From Moniliophthora roreri (lineage: Eukaryota; Basidiomycota; Agaricomycetes; Agaricales; Marasmiaceae), in NCBI GenBank assembly GCA_001466705.2, contig LATX02000178.1:496001-560000 (forward strand): DNA of 64,000 bases, in the 5' to 3' direction. Position numbers and translations under genes: made by a program. The notes under the pieces were generated by a model. It made no database searches. It was not told the origin of the DNA and was given only the letters and a program-made list of their open reading frames with translations. This document shows positions 30,642 through 41,556 of the stretch, one piece after another (the first letter of the stretch is position 1; every line of letters begins with the position of its first letter).

Positions 30642-32809
30642 AATCTGATCACTGTCAAATGTATGCAATATAAACACTATCTAGCTCAGAGTAATTGGTT
30701 TATGCAATGAAAAAACTCATCTGGGTGAGGATTGTAAACATATATTGGTCAATCCTTGATTGACAGTACTGTAAAAGTGGACTGTGGAAACAAATACTGT
30801 TGTATGTCAACTGAGCTCCTCCAGACCATTTTGCCTTTATCACAACTATGTGATTGCATCATGCAAAGGCTATAATAAATATACATGGTTTCAGTGGTAC
30901 ATTGTGACCCCTGTGCCAACCAATGGCTCACAATACTGTTTCTTGAAGGAGGCAATTGAGAACATACTCAGCATCAAGACTTCATTGAGTGTCACATACC
31001 TTTGGAATGCACAATGCCTAAATGACAATGATATATACTAGCACCCTGATATGAGGTCAAATAGTGCAAGATACTCAATGCAAATATCAGCTTCTACTCA
31101 AAACTTGGTGTGCATTGGTGAGAATCTTGGTAGGTTGGTGTCTCAATTGAACTCTATATTACCCATAATCTACATGATGAAGGCATCCATCATAAGGCTA
31201 TCAAAGCAAAAGAGCATCAGGACTGGGAAAGGTTACTGTACAATAATCAAACACTCACCTATATCTCTGTAAATCCAGGCCAGAATCAACATTCTCCTGT
31301 CTTTCCTGTCCTAATTGTATCTCTACCTACTACCCCTGTCCTTTGGTTAGATAGGCATGGTATTGTTCCTCAAGCTCTGCATCTGGATTAGTGACAGCCA
31401 ATCTTCTGTTGAGAGTGCAAACTGGGTGGATATGGTAGAGTAGAATGTGTACAAGGGGCATTGTTGTAGATTTTAGGGCCCAGACTGGTTCAGTTTTGCA
31501 TGTGCTTCATGTTCCTTGGGCAATCTCACAGTTGGCATACCAGCCCTATATAATGGATCCCTCTGTCCACTGTTGTAGACAGTTGAGGTGGATACAGATT
31601 GAGAGCCTCATCACTTAGGAGCTAATGCTGATTGGAAGTATGCCTATATTCAATTCTGTGTGAAATTGTGGGACAGTAGGTAGAGTATGAATGGATAGGA
31701 CAAAGATGGTGCTGGTTTGAGAAAGGGTAACATGTGTAACAGTTACGTTAATGACCACTGTTCAAGCAGACCCTGGCAACTGAAGCTAGAAAGAACACTT
31801 TACTGTCCTGGGCTTGAATATTGCTGTTTCATGAGGTGTCGATGGTGTTGTTCATATTCAAGTGATTTTGATAATAGTTCAATGAAAGGTGATAACAGGA
31901 GTCTGCGACCTAATGCAAAGCTGGCAAGGCAGAATGATGATGAATGGAAAAGAAGGTGCAGGCATTTGGGGATATTCCAGTCATTGTTGCTATCAGGATC
32001 TTCAGACTTTATGTTTTGCAGAGAGGAAGGAGCAACTGGTCCAACTGACATGCAGGTTCTAATCTCAACTTTCAAGTCCCAAATTTTGAAATGTCTCTTT
32101 ATCTAATGATTCAAATTTCGGTAATGGTTTAGAGAGCCATCAGACCAGGAATAAGAATATGGAAAAAGTCAATGTAGTGAACAGAATGGTGGTTCCTGGT
32201 CCACACAAAAGATTCAATGACTTACCTGCCCAGACCATCCAATTTTTTACAGGAATCTCTGTCAATAGCCACCTATTGCTTCCCCCGATTCCGGCCCTTC
32301 AAAATGTTGCAACTACGTTCCATAGCATGTAGCATCATCTTTCAGTTTCTTCGAACCAGGAAACCGAAATAATCCTGGGAAGGCATGAAACAGACTGGTT
32401 GACAAGAAGTTGAAGATGGGTTGAATAGAGTTGTAATCTCCATTGAGAGAGCAGTGCTGGCAAAACGATGGTCGTCGTTGTTGAGAAGAAGAAGGATGCA
32501 AGGACTTCTTCCGGTATATCCCACGTGGTCAAAATCATTTTGATGCGTATTTATCTTATCTTCCTCCTTTTTCAGAACAATCGTGTTTCAGTCTTCGGAT
32601 CTAACTTTCGCCTCAAGTATGTGGACCATTCACTCGTATATCGTCGCGGCAATTAGGAATGCTTTTTGATGCAGGACTCGCCTCGTGCAGAGGCAATAAG
32701 CACGGAGAACTCCGAATGAAGTTTAATTTAAAGTGTCGCTAGCAAAGAACTGCGGACCCTGAATTCTCATTCTTCATTCTTCCTTTCCCTCATCGTCTCC
32801 CTAATCACC
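30642..32809. other. CpG-free intergenic block downstream of GRDP copy B
   Basis: Only short ORFs with no recognisable motif (for example 31717-32106, plus strand). Reading every line, I find no CG dinucleotide from about 30337 to 31744 and only a handful up to 32280, while flanking genes have one to four per 60 bases. TG and CA are correspondingly common. The 5' flank of the DUF262 gene occupies the right end (about 32640-32809) and has normal CpG. Confidence 0.7.
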
Positions 32810-35013
32810 ATGGCCTCTGATGATGAGATGTCCTCGCAGCTTACCGATGAAGACCGTTTAGACGCAGAACTCACTTTATCGATATCAAATGCCCAACAAC
32901 ACAACTCTGAGGAATCAGAAGCACAGGATTATACCCTTCAAAATGCCTTGAAGCCGCCTCGAGCGACAACATACACCGCACAGGCGTTGTTTGGTGCGTT
33001 TCTCTTCGGTCTCTCCCAATACCATATTCATCCCGACTCTTCTCTTTAGAACAGATCAAGAACAGAGCTATCGATTTGAACCCGGAATATCAACGAGGTG
33101 AGCCTACGATACAGCTTTCTGTCAAAATATTTCTCACCGTTTATAATCGTAGACGTCGTTTGGACGACCCAGAAGCAAATTCAGCTCATAGACTCAATAT
33201 TCAGAAACTACTATATACCCCCAATCATTTTCGGTATGCCGTCAGACTTTTAGCGCAAGTATCAACTAACTGTGTTTCATGTAGCGGTAACGATTCACGA
33301 TGATGGATCAGAATCACGTACCTGTATCGATGGAAAGCAGAGATTGACCTCCATTCGCCTGTGTGTCCTACTCATTCATCTTTCATACCCCGATCCCTCA
33401 CAAATATCTCAGATTCATGGATGGTGTTATACCACATAAAGACGTGTAAAACCCTTGTGCCACCTTATTGATATTGAAATTCGACTGATTGTTATTGAGC
33501 AGACACACTAACCAGCAACTGTGGTTCAAAGACAACCGAAGCGTTGGCAAAAGCACCTCGAAGATGATGCTGCCCGACAAGTACCGCCAAATCTTTGCCA
33601 ACAAACAGGTCGTCTGCGTCGAGTATGGCGAAGTCAAACAAAGTGATGAAAGAGATATTTTCAGGGTAAGCGTTGAATCGATCCACTGTGTATTCCCATT
33701 TCATTGACATCCGTCATTCAGCGTGTTCAACTCGGTATAGCCCTTACGCCTGCTGAGAAACTTCAAGCAACTTCGACCCCTCGCGCCGACTTTGTTCGGG
33801 GTCTCTTGTCAAAATACACCACGGAGACCACTCTGGGGAGTCCAGTAGTATCTTGGGATCGCGAACGAGCGCGAGACTTCCATGTTTTCTCCGTTGCTGT
33901 CTGTTCCTTGGCAAAATGGAATGTGCGATCCGGTTTGGACAATTTACCGACATTGCAGCAGGTTGAAGCGTGGATGAGGGAAAAAAGAAGCCAAGTTGGT
34001 GGGAGAAAGAGGAGGAAATCAGACGCACAGGAAAACGTCGAGTTTGCTCAGGTGTCCGATGCGTTTGCGGAACGAGTGGACCGGGGGTTTGAGGTTTTGG
34101 CTATGGTGGCAACCAGTAAAAAGTAAGTTGAATGAATGCCCTCGTTGACGTCTCCATTCTGATTCGCACTTTTATCAGATATAATAAACCGTTTCTCTCG
34201 ACATCTGGTATTTCAGCCAAGGTTTCGCCGATCGAAATGGTTGGCTGTATCATGCTGACTTATATGACGGCTACCACCGTGGCCGCATCCTCTACGAAAC
34301 GAATGCTCGACCCTGATACTCCCAAGAACCTCGAACGTCTTTCTCATCTAATCACTATCATGCGCACTCAGATGCGAGAATTACACACCGACAGTCGTAT
34401 GAATGCCGTCGTAGGGAGAACCATGTTCGACTTTATTCTCGAGGCTGGTAGAAATCCGTTCACCTACGAAGGCTTAACACCTGGCACTGATCCAGAGTAT
34501 GAAGAGGAGGAGGAAACGAGGCCTGCAGAAAAGACGAAGAAGAACAAGAGGAGTCGACTTGCGGGGTGTAGCTCTCGCTTCAGCGCCCTGCAGAAGGCGA
34601 GACAGTCGGCCTCGAGAGGACGTTCACATGCTAGAGTCAGCACTGCTACTCCCAATCTAACAAATTCTTCCAATGATAGGTCCAAGTCTCCGCTCCCGAC
34701 TAGAAAAAAGCTATCTCCAACGAATACTCAGCACTTACCTTCACCCGAAATCGAGAGAGAGCGTGAAGCTCCGCCTTCGGCGCCACCTTTACCTATAGAA
34801 GGGCAAATGGATATCATCCAGCAGACCCAGTCGGCTCATTTCATGCAGATGATGAACTCGATGATTGCTATGAACCCAGCGATAGTAACACAGTGGACGA
34901 GCTATGCTGGCAGGATCATACCACAAGCTAGCGATGTCAGTTCGAGTCGCTTCTCGCATGTTCCGTCGGAGGCGGCTTCTTCAATCAGTAGGGCTGGGCA
35001 GTCAGAAGAATAA
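32810..35013 (+). CDS. DUF262 (GmrSD N-terminal / ParB-like) domain protein
   Basis: Eight exons: 32810-32993, 33050-33097, 33153-33233, 33285-33360, 33413-33445, 33503-33665, 33722-34122 and 34179-35013, giving 606 residues with every phase closing. The start sits in a strong context (TCACCATGG). The DUF262 core is clear: AIDLNPEYQRDVVWT near residues 68-83, QIQLIDSIFRNYYIPPIIF, and CIDGKQRLTSIRLFMDG near 118. In bacteria this domain is the nucleotide-dependent half of modification-dependent GmrSD-type restriction systems. Fungal versions are stand-alone and of unknown function. The C-terminal 250 residues are a low-complexity acidic, basic and Ser/Pro-rich tail that is presumably nuclear. 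No HNH (GmrD) domain is visible. Confidence 0.9.
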
Positions 35014-35199
35014 CGAGCTCGATATTCAGGTATTTCTTGCATGCCCCCCATTGTATCTTTCTTGTTACGGTCTCGCTGTATCTAGAGTATGAAGCTTCTC
35101 AAATCAGCATGTTTCATGTATCTTGATGGTTCCGGACTGTAGACGCTTTAGGCAGAGTGACTGGCGGCGAAAATGATGTGGTTGACAAAAGTATCTCGA

Positions 35200-35610
35200 A
35201 GGGTAGCAAAGATCAAAGGGGCGGGATCATGTTTATAGCTTATTGGTACTGTTCCAGGCAGTCTTGTCGATTTACACGAGGGAGCACCACCGTTCTAACC
35301 CTTGAAACCTTTTTCATCCTCCTCCGCTTTACGAAAGTTGGATTGCAAGGCTTAAATCTGAGACTATCCATGAGAGTAGGTGTAGGAAGACGACGTTTTC
35401 TTGTGTTCCAGTAAGGTTGGTCGTTGCTGTTTCCGAATAGTCATGCACGTCGACAAGGGCGGCGTATCCATTGTGTAGTATGTTGCCCCCAAACTTTGCC
35501 TATCTCGTGATGACTTTGAAGACCTCTGGGGGTCCCTAGGGCACGAGCACCTTATGATGAAATCCTTTGTTTGAGCGTTGGTTTGCTGGGGCCCATCTAA
35601 AAACCCAGGA
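35200..35610 (-). pseudogene. C-terminal exon of a second, decayed M36 gene
   Basis: Minus-strand sequence after a TTTTTAG acceptor near 35597 reads WAPANQRSNK, corresponding to WAHQTSAQVK in the first M36 copy. It then has frame-mixed equivalents of DIGEVWANMLHNVYAALVD and of NVVFLHLL. Multiple frameshifts are present. It continues, beyond the LTR element, at 37399. Confidence 0.75.
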
Positions 35611-35663
35611 AAACATATACGATTAGTTCCAAAGAAAGAACGATCCAAAAGTCACATACTCGG

Positions 35664-35830
35664 TGTAGTAGGGGGACTGGGGCACGGAGCGGAGGTTCCA
35701 GACCTGTTTAGCAGTGTTTGGCATGAGCTTCCGGCGCGTAGTCTACATTTCCGTGTACGTAGTTAGCCATCATCAGAACCAGCAGCATCGTCTTCGGCAT
35801 CGCGTTAGCCAGACCACTCGGCCCTCTCCA
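35664..35830 (+). repeat. 5' LTR
   Basis: 167 bp, starting TGTAGTAG and ending CTCTCCA. Same length as the 3' LTR, and nearly identical to it. Confidence 0.92.
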
Positions 35831-35833
35831 TTG

Positions 35834-35851
35834 TGGTGACGAGAGCGCGAT
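35834..35851 (+). promoter_or_regulatory. Primer-binding site of the LTR element
   Basis: TGGTGACGAGAGCGCGAT, starting three bases after the 5' LTR and continuing TCGA. It has the form TGG plus the complement of a tRNA acceptor stem and T arm, as expected for tRNA-primed minus-strand synthesis. The primer tRNA is not identified. Confidence 0.7.
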
Positions 35852-36045
35852 TCGACCGACGCAGCACCTTCGAAGCACCTTCCCTCATTTCGGTCCGACT
35901 TCGCCCACTCTATCGCTCACATTTACCCGCCAGCTCATCACGTCACCCGTCCTCAGTTTCGGAGTTCGACCTCAGTTCTTAGTCCTCGATTCTCAGTTCT
36001 CAGCTCGCAGTTACCTCGTACCTCACCAGTTCTATTATACACGTC

Positions 36046-37176
36046 ATGGCCAAGGGCAACAAGAAGTCGCAGGAACCATCATTCGAGCTACTCACGAACA
36101 CCGAGTTCCAGCAGCGCGCCGAAAAGATCACAAGAAAGTCACCTGACACCTCCTTCGTTGATGCAGTCAAGATCTTTCTTCGCAACGGGAGCTCCCCAGA
36201 AGCATTATTCGCCCTTTGGCAGCGCGCATTGGCCCTCGGTCAGTCAGGATTGGACTCCGGCAACACAGAACACATTTTTCAGCAAGGGAAGGAGGAAGGG
36301 TTAGCGGAAGGAAGGAAGATTGGGTTTCAGGAGGGGAAGGAGGCATCGGCTAAGGGTCAGGATTCGGTCAGGAAAGAAGGTTGGAAGGAGGGGTATAACA
36401 AGGGTCACGAAACTGGGAAGAGAGTCGGACTGGAGCAGGGTACAGCAGCTGGATACAAGGAAGGGAAGGCTGAAGGATATGAGAAAGGACAGTCAGCGGG
36501 CTTTGCAGAGGGCTCTCGAGCACTTCGTGTGGAGGCTGAGCAAGAGCTCCATTACAAGCGCCACACATACTACAAGGAAGGATTCGAGGCTGGTACGAAG
36601 GCACGGCCCGCAGGCGCCAGCGTTGCTGTGGATACCTCAGATCTCATACTGCCCACATTTCACACTTCCTGTTCCACACAGACAGCCATGGACATTCCCT
36701 CATACACCTCGTCATCTACCCAGACCACTTCGAAAACCTTGATGCCATCGTCATCATCTGACTTATCGCCGTCATCACTCAATTGGGCTGAAGAAGCGGA
36801 CACCATTCCCCCAGCGGTTCTCATACCTTGTTCGTCACCACCACCACGCAATTTTACAGTTCTTCGTTCATCACAATCAATGTCCCCATTCAGCTCACTT
36901 CAACGCCGCACTGCACGTTCGGTCCGGTCAGATAAGCGCACCCTTCACCGACGTTCAGCCGCTCCACTTTACACATACGCCACTCATCCATTCATATCTC
37001 GTAGGCATCCTCATGGCATTGGTCCCGGAAAGCCTGTTCACATTTTCTCTCACTCACGCCCACCACACTTTTCGTCAGTTGTCTCAGGTTCCTTACCACC
37101 ATTGGACTGGGATGGAGATCCTCGTTTGACTCAGCTAGGGAGGATTCTGGGTGATCTAGGATGGGTTAGAAGGTAG
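36046..37176 (+). CDS. LTR-element ORF with GxxxG (deca-GX3-like) repeat
   Basis: Uninterrupted 376-codon ORF filling the LTR element. Residues 1-80 are globular (ELLTNTEFQQRAEKITRK...). Residues about 85-185 form a repeat with Gly every fourth residue and KEG/EGY/KGQ variants, for example EGLAEGRKIGFQEGKEA and GYKEGKAEGYEKGQSAG. This is the pattern of the deca-GX3 motif known from the Yae1 N-terminal domain. The remainder is Ser/Thr/Pro-rich, then basic and His/Arg-rich, ending RILGDLGWVRR. There is no zinc knuckle and no retroviral enzyme motif. It may be a structural (Gag-like) protein of a non-autonomous element or a captured host gene. The intact frame between nearly identical LTRs shows recent mobility. 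Confidence 0.8.
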   Translation: MAKGNKKSQEPSFELLTNTEFQQRAEKITRKSPDTSFVDAVKIFLRNGSSPEALFALWQRALALGQSGLDSGNTEHIFQQGKEEGLAEGRKIGFQEGKEASAKGQDSVRKEGWKEGYNKGHETGKRVGLEQGTAAGYKEGKAEGYEKGQSAGFAEGSRALRVEAEQELHYKRHTYYKEGFEAGTKARPAGASVAVDTSDLILPTFHTSCSTQTAMDIPSYTSSSTQTTSKTLMPSSSSDLSPSSLNWAEEADTIPPAVLIPCSSPPPRNFTVLRSSQSMSPFSSLQRRTARSVRSDKRTLHRRSAAPLYTYATHPFISRRHPHGIGPGKPVHIFSHSRPPHFSSVVSGSLPPLDWDGDPRLTQLGRILGDLGWVRR

Positions 37177-37219
37177 TCTATTTGAGTTGAGAGCGCGACG
37201 AGGACGCCGCGCATTTTTT

Positions 37220-37231
37220 GGTGGGGGCACA
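37220..37231 (+). promoter_or_regulatory. Polypurine tract of the LTR element
   Basis: GGTGGGGGCACA directly before the 3' LTR, the expected plus-strand priming site. It is short and ends in CACA rather than being pure purine. Confidence 0.65.
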
Positions 37232-37398
37232 TGTAGTAGGGGGACTGGGGCACGGAGCGGAGGTTCCAGACCTGTTTAGCAGTGTTTGGCATGAGCTTCC
37301 GGCGCGTAGTCTACATTTCCGTGTACGTAGTTAGCCATCATCAGAATCAGCAGCATCGTCTTCGGCATCGCGTTAGCCAGACCACTCGGCCCTCTCCA
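37232..37398 (+). repeat. 3' LTR
   Basis: 167 bp matching the 5' LTR apart from isolated substitutions (for example AGAACCAG versus AGAATCAG near the middle). Followed directly by the TCGG target duplicate. Confidence 0.92.
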
Positions 37399-38640
37399 TC
37401 GGCTATAGCATCAGACTACTTATCGCTGGTTCGGAGGCCGAGGTTCCTGCGGCCGCCGCTGGCCATACGGTCGGTTATCCCATGCGTTAGCTCAGGGACG
37501 GGGACGAGTTTCTCTATGGCACCATCTTTAGGCAAAGCAGAACTCGTTAGACGAAGGAAGTATTATTCATGAACTTACTACTTTCCTTATCCTAGATGAA
37601 TATTCCGCACCTGTCTGGTTGGCCATTACGGATATCAGAAAATTCGACCTCAGAAAGATTGAACCTGACTCACTCAGGTAATGTCCTGAAATTCGTACTG
37701 ATGAATATTGACGGGACTGTGAACCAAAAATGGAAATTGGCTCCTTTTCCGGGTGGTAGGCGAAATCATGATGTGTGTTGGAAATATAGAAGGCATTGAC
37801 TTCAAGTAGCATTCACATTGTTCGGGGTTGGTGGGATCTTTCGCAGGGCCTTGTGTGAAGTCAAATATTAGAGAACCATTGGTTCCGACTTGACCTTCAA
37901 GTAATGATTCTATGGTATTCAGAGTGAGAACGATGGAATCGTGCTGTGAAAACTCTATGAATAGACAAGGAGCGCCAATAACGGAAGGCATAACCTAGTG
38001 TTGGTCATGATATCTCCAGATAGAAGAGTTTCCAGCCGTTCGGAATCAGAGACGCGTTGAGAATCTCTCGGGATCCATGATGAGCTCAAGGGCATTGTCA
38101 ATAGTCTCCCTTCGTATCAGCAGGTTTTTGGACTGTAAAGTACTAAGTAGCACCTGCAACTAATGCCGAAACAACACCCACCATCGCGTGAGAGAGACGC
38201 TGAAGGACTTCACCACTGTGTGCATCGATGTAGGCTTCATATGCTATGGTAGTGTCATCATTCTGAGCATAGCCATAAACTAGCGCCGCTGGACTGTCTG
38301 AACGAACCCAATAGTTCAACGACGGTCCTTTGTCCAGAATTAGTTCCATCAAAAGTTTTGATTTTGCCGTGGTCAATGGCATCTTTTGATCTGCGGATCT
38401 TGATGTTCGCTGGGAGCGTTTTACGTTGATCAAAAAAGTTCACTTCAAGACAAAACGCACCTTATCAATGAAGGATGTTTCTGAAACGAAACAGCAATAA
38501 TATTATTTTCCCACCGCATATGCGAGGGGGGAACGCCATCCCTAGTGGATTGGTGATCGTGCGTTAAAGGAGCCGATCCAGCTCATGATGGGTTTCTGTA
38601 GACGTACGTGAATCAGCTTGACATAGACGCTCAGTCTCGC
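37399..38640 (-). pseudogene. Remainder of the second M36 metalloprotease, decayed
   Basis: Minus-strand pieces align in order to the first M36 gene: near 37430-37540 PELTHGITDRMASGGR and a GW(SD) equivalent with a stop (SDK-stop-SDAIA), near 37950-37800 LNTIESLLEGQVGTNGSLIFDFT, and near 38330-38200 LNYWVRSDSPAALVYGY and YEAYIDAHSGEVLQ. The zinc motif HELTH is changed to PELTH, losing the first histidine ligand. Stops and frameshifts are numerous. It was split from its last exon by the LTR element. Confidence 0.8.
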
Positions 38641-38940
38641 ATCAGCAAAAACCGGAAAGTGCTATAACCTGGTTGTGGCCTGGTTTGTGGGGGTTATGAC
38701 TGGTTTTAAGGGTCATGATACCCTGCAGGTCGATTATAAACCCCAGGGAACGGTTTTTGCTGATGTTGGAGGAGAGGATAATGCGCACCGCTCAAGCGAT
38801 AAACCTGAAAATCACGATGAACGTCGGGAAGCAAGCCAGATGGGCGCTTACGGCAGGTACCCGGGGTTACCCTGTCAAAGGACTTGCAGAATTACAGAAT
38901 TACAACGATGCTATGTATACAGATACAAAGCTGGTATGAT
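38641..38940. other. Upstream part of the duplicated M36 segment
   Basis: DNA at about 38780-38880 resembles that at 27080-27165 (shared ATGCGCACCG and GCAAGCCAGATGGGCGCTT blocks), so the duplication includes sequence upstream of the protease gene. No intact ORF of interest. Confidence 0.6.
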
Positions 38941-40434
38941 CTATACAGTGTCTGTGGAATGCTTCCCTCTCTCCAAAAATAAATCTCGTCCATGCGAGAG
39001 ATCACTGCTGTCTGTCGTCGACTGACTTGGGAGATCGGCTACTTTCCACTCGCTAAGCTCCCGTCTCCCATCTGTTCGGAACATCTGGATGGTCTGTTCC
39101 AAGTCTACTACACACAAACCTAACCAAGATCGGACAAGGACAAGTGTCGGAGCAATTGCCTCCGGCAAAGCGTGAGCAAAGGGAAAATTATACAAGTGTA
39201 AGTGCTTACCACTACGAACGGTAGCATTTCGTAAACGATCCTTGAAGGTGGATTTGTTGTTCCGGCAGAAATTCCTTCCGCAGACATTGCTCGTGCTTCG
39301 AGAATTAGAAAGAGCAAAAGAGAGAGAGGGTACATGACCCCCGACTCGAAGCTGTACGAGAAACATCATCAGCTCGTACGCTCGTTGAGAACAAGAAGAG
39401 ACATACATGATAGATACAATCTTCTTGTACCGTTTTGAAACATCAGGGCCAAGGACTTTGAATGCATTACGACCGATCTGGCAGATTTTTCCCGCTTTTG
39501 AAATTCGAAAATCTTTAGCGACTTTTTATCATAAATGAGGAAAGAAACCTCACCGATTAGCATCGTTAACATGACGTTTGTCACGAGATTCAAAACCATG
39601 AATACAATCCTGAAGAGGATTATATTTGTTTTGGATTCCGAGGTACCTCTGGGTATGAATGTTCCTGCCAGCCCGACACCTTGGAGTGACAAGAGTCAGT
39701 GAACTTGTCAAGGGGATAGAGATATATTGAGGGGAGGACCTAGGTCTGCCATAATGAAGATACTTGGGATCACGGTGACGAGCTTTGATTTCCATATGAC
39801 ATAGACCCTGTATAACTGAAGGAAGAGTCAGATCTAATCGCCGATGAATGGAGATAAAACGCACCAGAACCAACTCCCCGACAGTACCAGAGTAATCGTT
39901 TAGAATCGAAAAGGCTCTTTCCCCTCACGCCAAGGGCATGAATACTTACTTGCTGGAGATGTAGAAGAACTGATGGGCGAGTCTGAAAAGACGTTGAGAG
40001 AAAAGGGCAGATAAGGCGGGGGAAAGTCGATACTCACATTAACCGCGCTGATACTGAATCTGAATTTATTTGACCTTGCGCCAGCGTTGGTAGCGAACGC
40101 GCCATATCTCTCCCCAAAGCTACGACATTGCATAACATTCCCAACGTTGCCAGAACGAAGAGAAGGGCGATGGGTCCGAGATGTAATATGAGATCGGGTC
40201 TTTTTCGTTTGAGCAGAACATAGACAGATGTGCCGAATAGAACACAATAAGACCCTATGTGAACGAAGAAGTGAGCAAAAGATAACTCAAGTAGGAACAA
40301 GACTGACCGTAGAAGAAGAATATCACCTGTCGATCGTTCCTGGTCAAATGGAATGGAAGAGAGGGAGAGAAAATACGATTACTCACAGCAAAACGACTTA
40401 GAGGAATAGTTACGGCGTTCTGGACAGCGTTCAT
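38941..40434 (-). CDS. Multi-pass orphan membrane protein (Agaricomycete type)
   Basis: Start at 40434 with exons 40434-40387, 40326-40308, 40254-40038 and 39982-39950 well supported (MNAVQNAVTIPLSRFA / VIFFFYG / SYCVLFGTSVYVLLKRK ... / ILAHQFFYISS). Later exons read VYVIWKSKLVTVIPSIFIMA, VGLAGTFIPRGT, IVFMVLNLVTNVMLTMLIGE, SKRYKKIVSIM, MYPLSLLLFLILEAR and AIAPTLVLVRSWLG, with a soluble tail ending at 38941. About seven hydrophobic segments are present, in the style of the large uncharacterised 7TM-like families of mushrooms. The acceptor for the exon near 39910 is unclear, because the best frame (DYSGTVGELVLLYRV) lacks an AG just upstream, so one boundary may be wrong or broken. Function unknown; plasma-membrane location is inference. 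Confidence 0.65.
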
Positions 40435-41556
40435 TGAGGGATACTTGAAAGCGTTGACGAGGGTGGGAATTCCAAAAGAATCCCGAAGAATGCCTTAAGT
40501 ACCGAGTCGTGAGACCGCAAGGTCAACAGCAAAGAAGATCACCGATTCTATTATATCTCTGGCGTTATCAAAGTGCCATCAGAAAGAGCCGCAAAGTCAT
40601 ATAATCGCCTGTCGTACCCCCCCGTGACCCCGGGTGTTGCCCCTCGTGAAGTTTTCCAACCTCGCTTGCTAGACCTCAGCATTTGGTGTCGTTCTATAAC
40701 GCGATATGGCCGAGGTTCTGGGTCAGGCGTACGGGTTACCTCTATAGATCTTGAATTCATTAGACTCGCTTTGGATGGCCAGCTACAGCCTACAGCTACA
40801 GCCTTTTTCTGTTTAATGAAGCCAACTTTAACCGCCTCGTTGGAGCCGGAGCCGTAATGAAATGATGAAAGAACGGGATGTCAGAAAACTTTGATCGGTG
40901 TCGACTACAACCAATTGTTGGAAACGTTGAACATAGTTTCCGGTTAAACTCGACGCGTCTGGTTAAGCTCTTTGCTATGCTGTGGATTAGTAGAGACTGG
41001 AGTGGATGCCTAACCAGTTCAGTAGTGTATAACCCGAGAGGTGGCGGTGGCTAAGCCTTTAACCCAGTGTTCCCAGAAGGAATAGCGTCGTGAGAGGGAC
41101 ACATGACGGAGTCCAGAGAGGCTGAGATTGGCTTGCAAGCGGATGACGGTAATAGAAAGGCCGAGACCTGGTGGCAGTGTCGATTTGGTTGCTGTTGTGT
41201 ACTTTACTCGGATCCGGACGCAATCATGACGACCATCTCGAACGATGATCATGTTTCTCAGTGAGCCAAAGAAATAAAGTCTAATGGCGGTGAGACTCAT
41301 CAAGACATCAGGTGAATGATCTAGTTACCAAGTCCGACACGCATAACGAGCCTCGAGGTCTGTCACGCCCCTGAGAATCAAGCTCCCGGGACGCGAACCA
41401 ATACCCGGCAGTGGGACTATGATTAGCAATCACTGCTTCGCTGCTCGCACCCGCTATCTAGCCAGTCATATAAAGGAACATATGACCTTGATACCGGTTT
41501 CGCACACATTCATCCGCCCTCACTCCATCTGTTATTGTCGCCCTTCACCTATCGAA
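40435..41556. other. Intergenic region, nothing recognised
   Basis: Short ORFs only. It holds the promoter of the membrane-protein gene on one side and of the MIF-like gene on the other. Confidence 0.4.

Larger units (their letters stand above)
35664..37398 (+). mobile_element. Compact LTR retroelement (TRIM-like) carrying a single ORF
   Basis: 1735 bp. Two direct LTRs of 167 bp each (35664-35830 and 37232-37398) begin TGTAGTAGGGGGACTGG, end CGGCCCTCTCCA (TG...CA) and differ at very few positions. TCGG flanks both sides (35660-35663 and 37399-37402). A primer-binding site follows LTR1 and a polypurine tract precedes LTR2. The interior has one long ORF (36046-37176) and no recognisable gag knuckle, protease, reverse transcriptase or integrase. 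It sits in an intron position of the decayed M36 copy, splitting it. The near identity of the LTRs indicates recent insertion. Confidence 0.9.

Noticed and set aside
30234..30677. 147-codon minus-strand ORF of Thr/Ser repeats
   Set aside because: It is the antisense of the poly-Gly exon of GRDP copy B.
35664..37398. Host Yae1 gene between two duplicated flanks
   Set aside because: Flanks have TG...CA ends, a primer-binding site, a purine tract and a 4-bp target duplication, and a third solo copy exists at 43003. It is an LTR element, not a tandem duplication.
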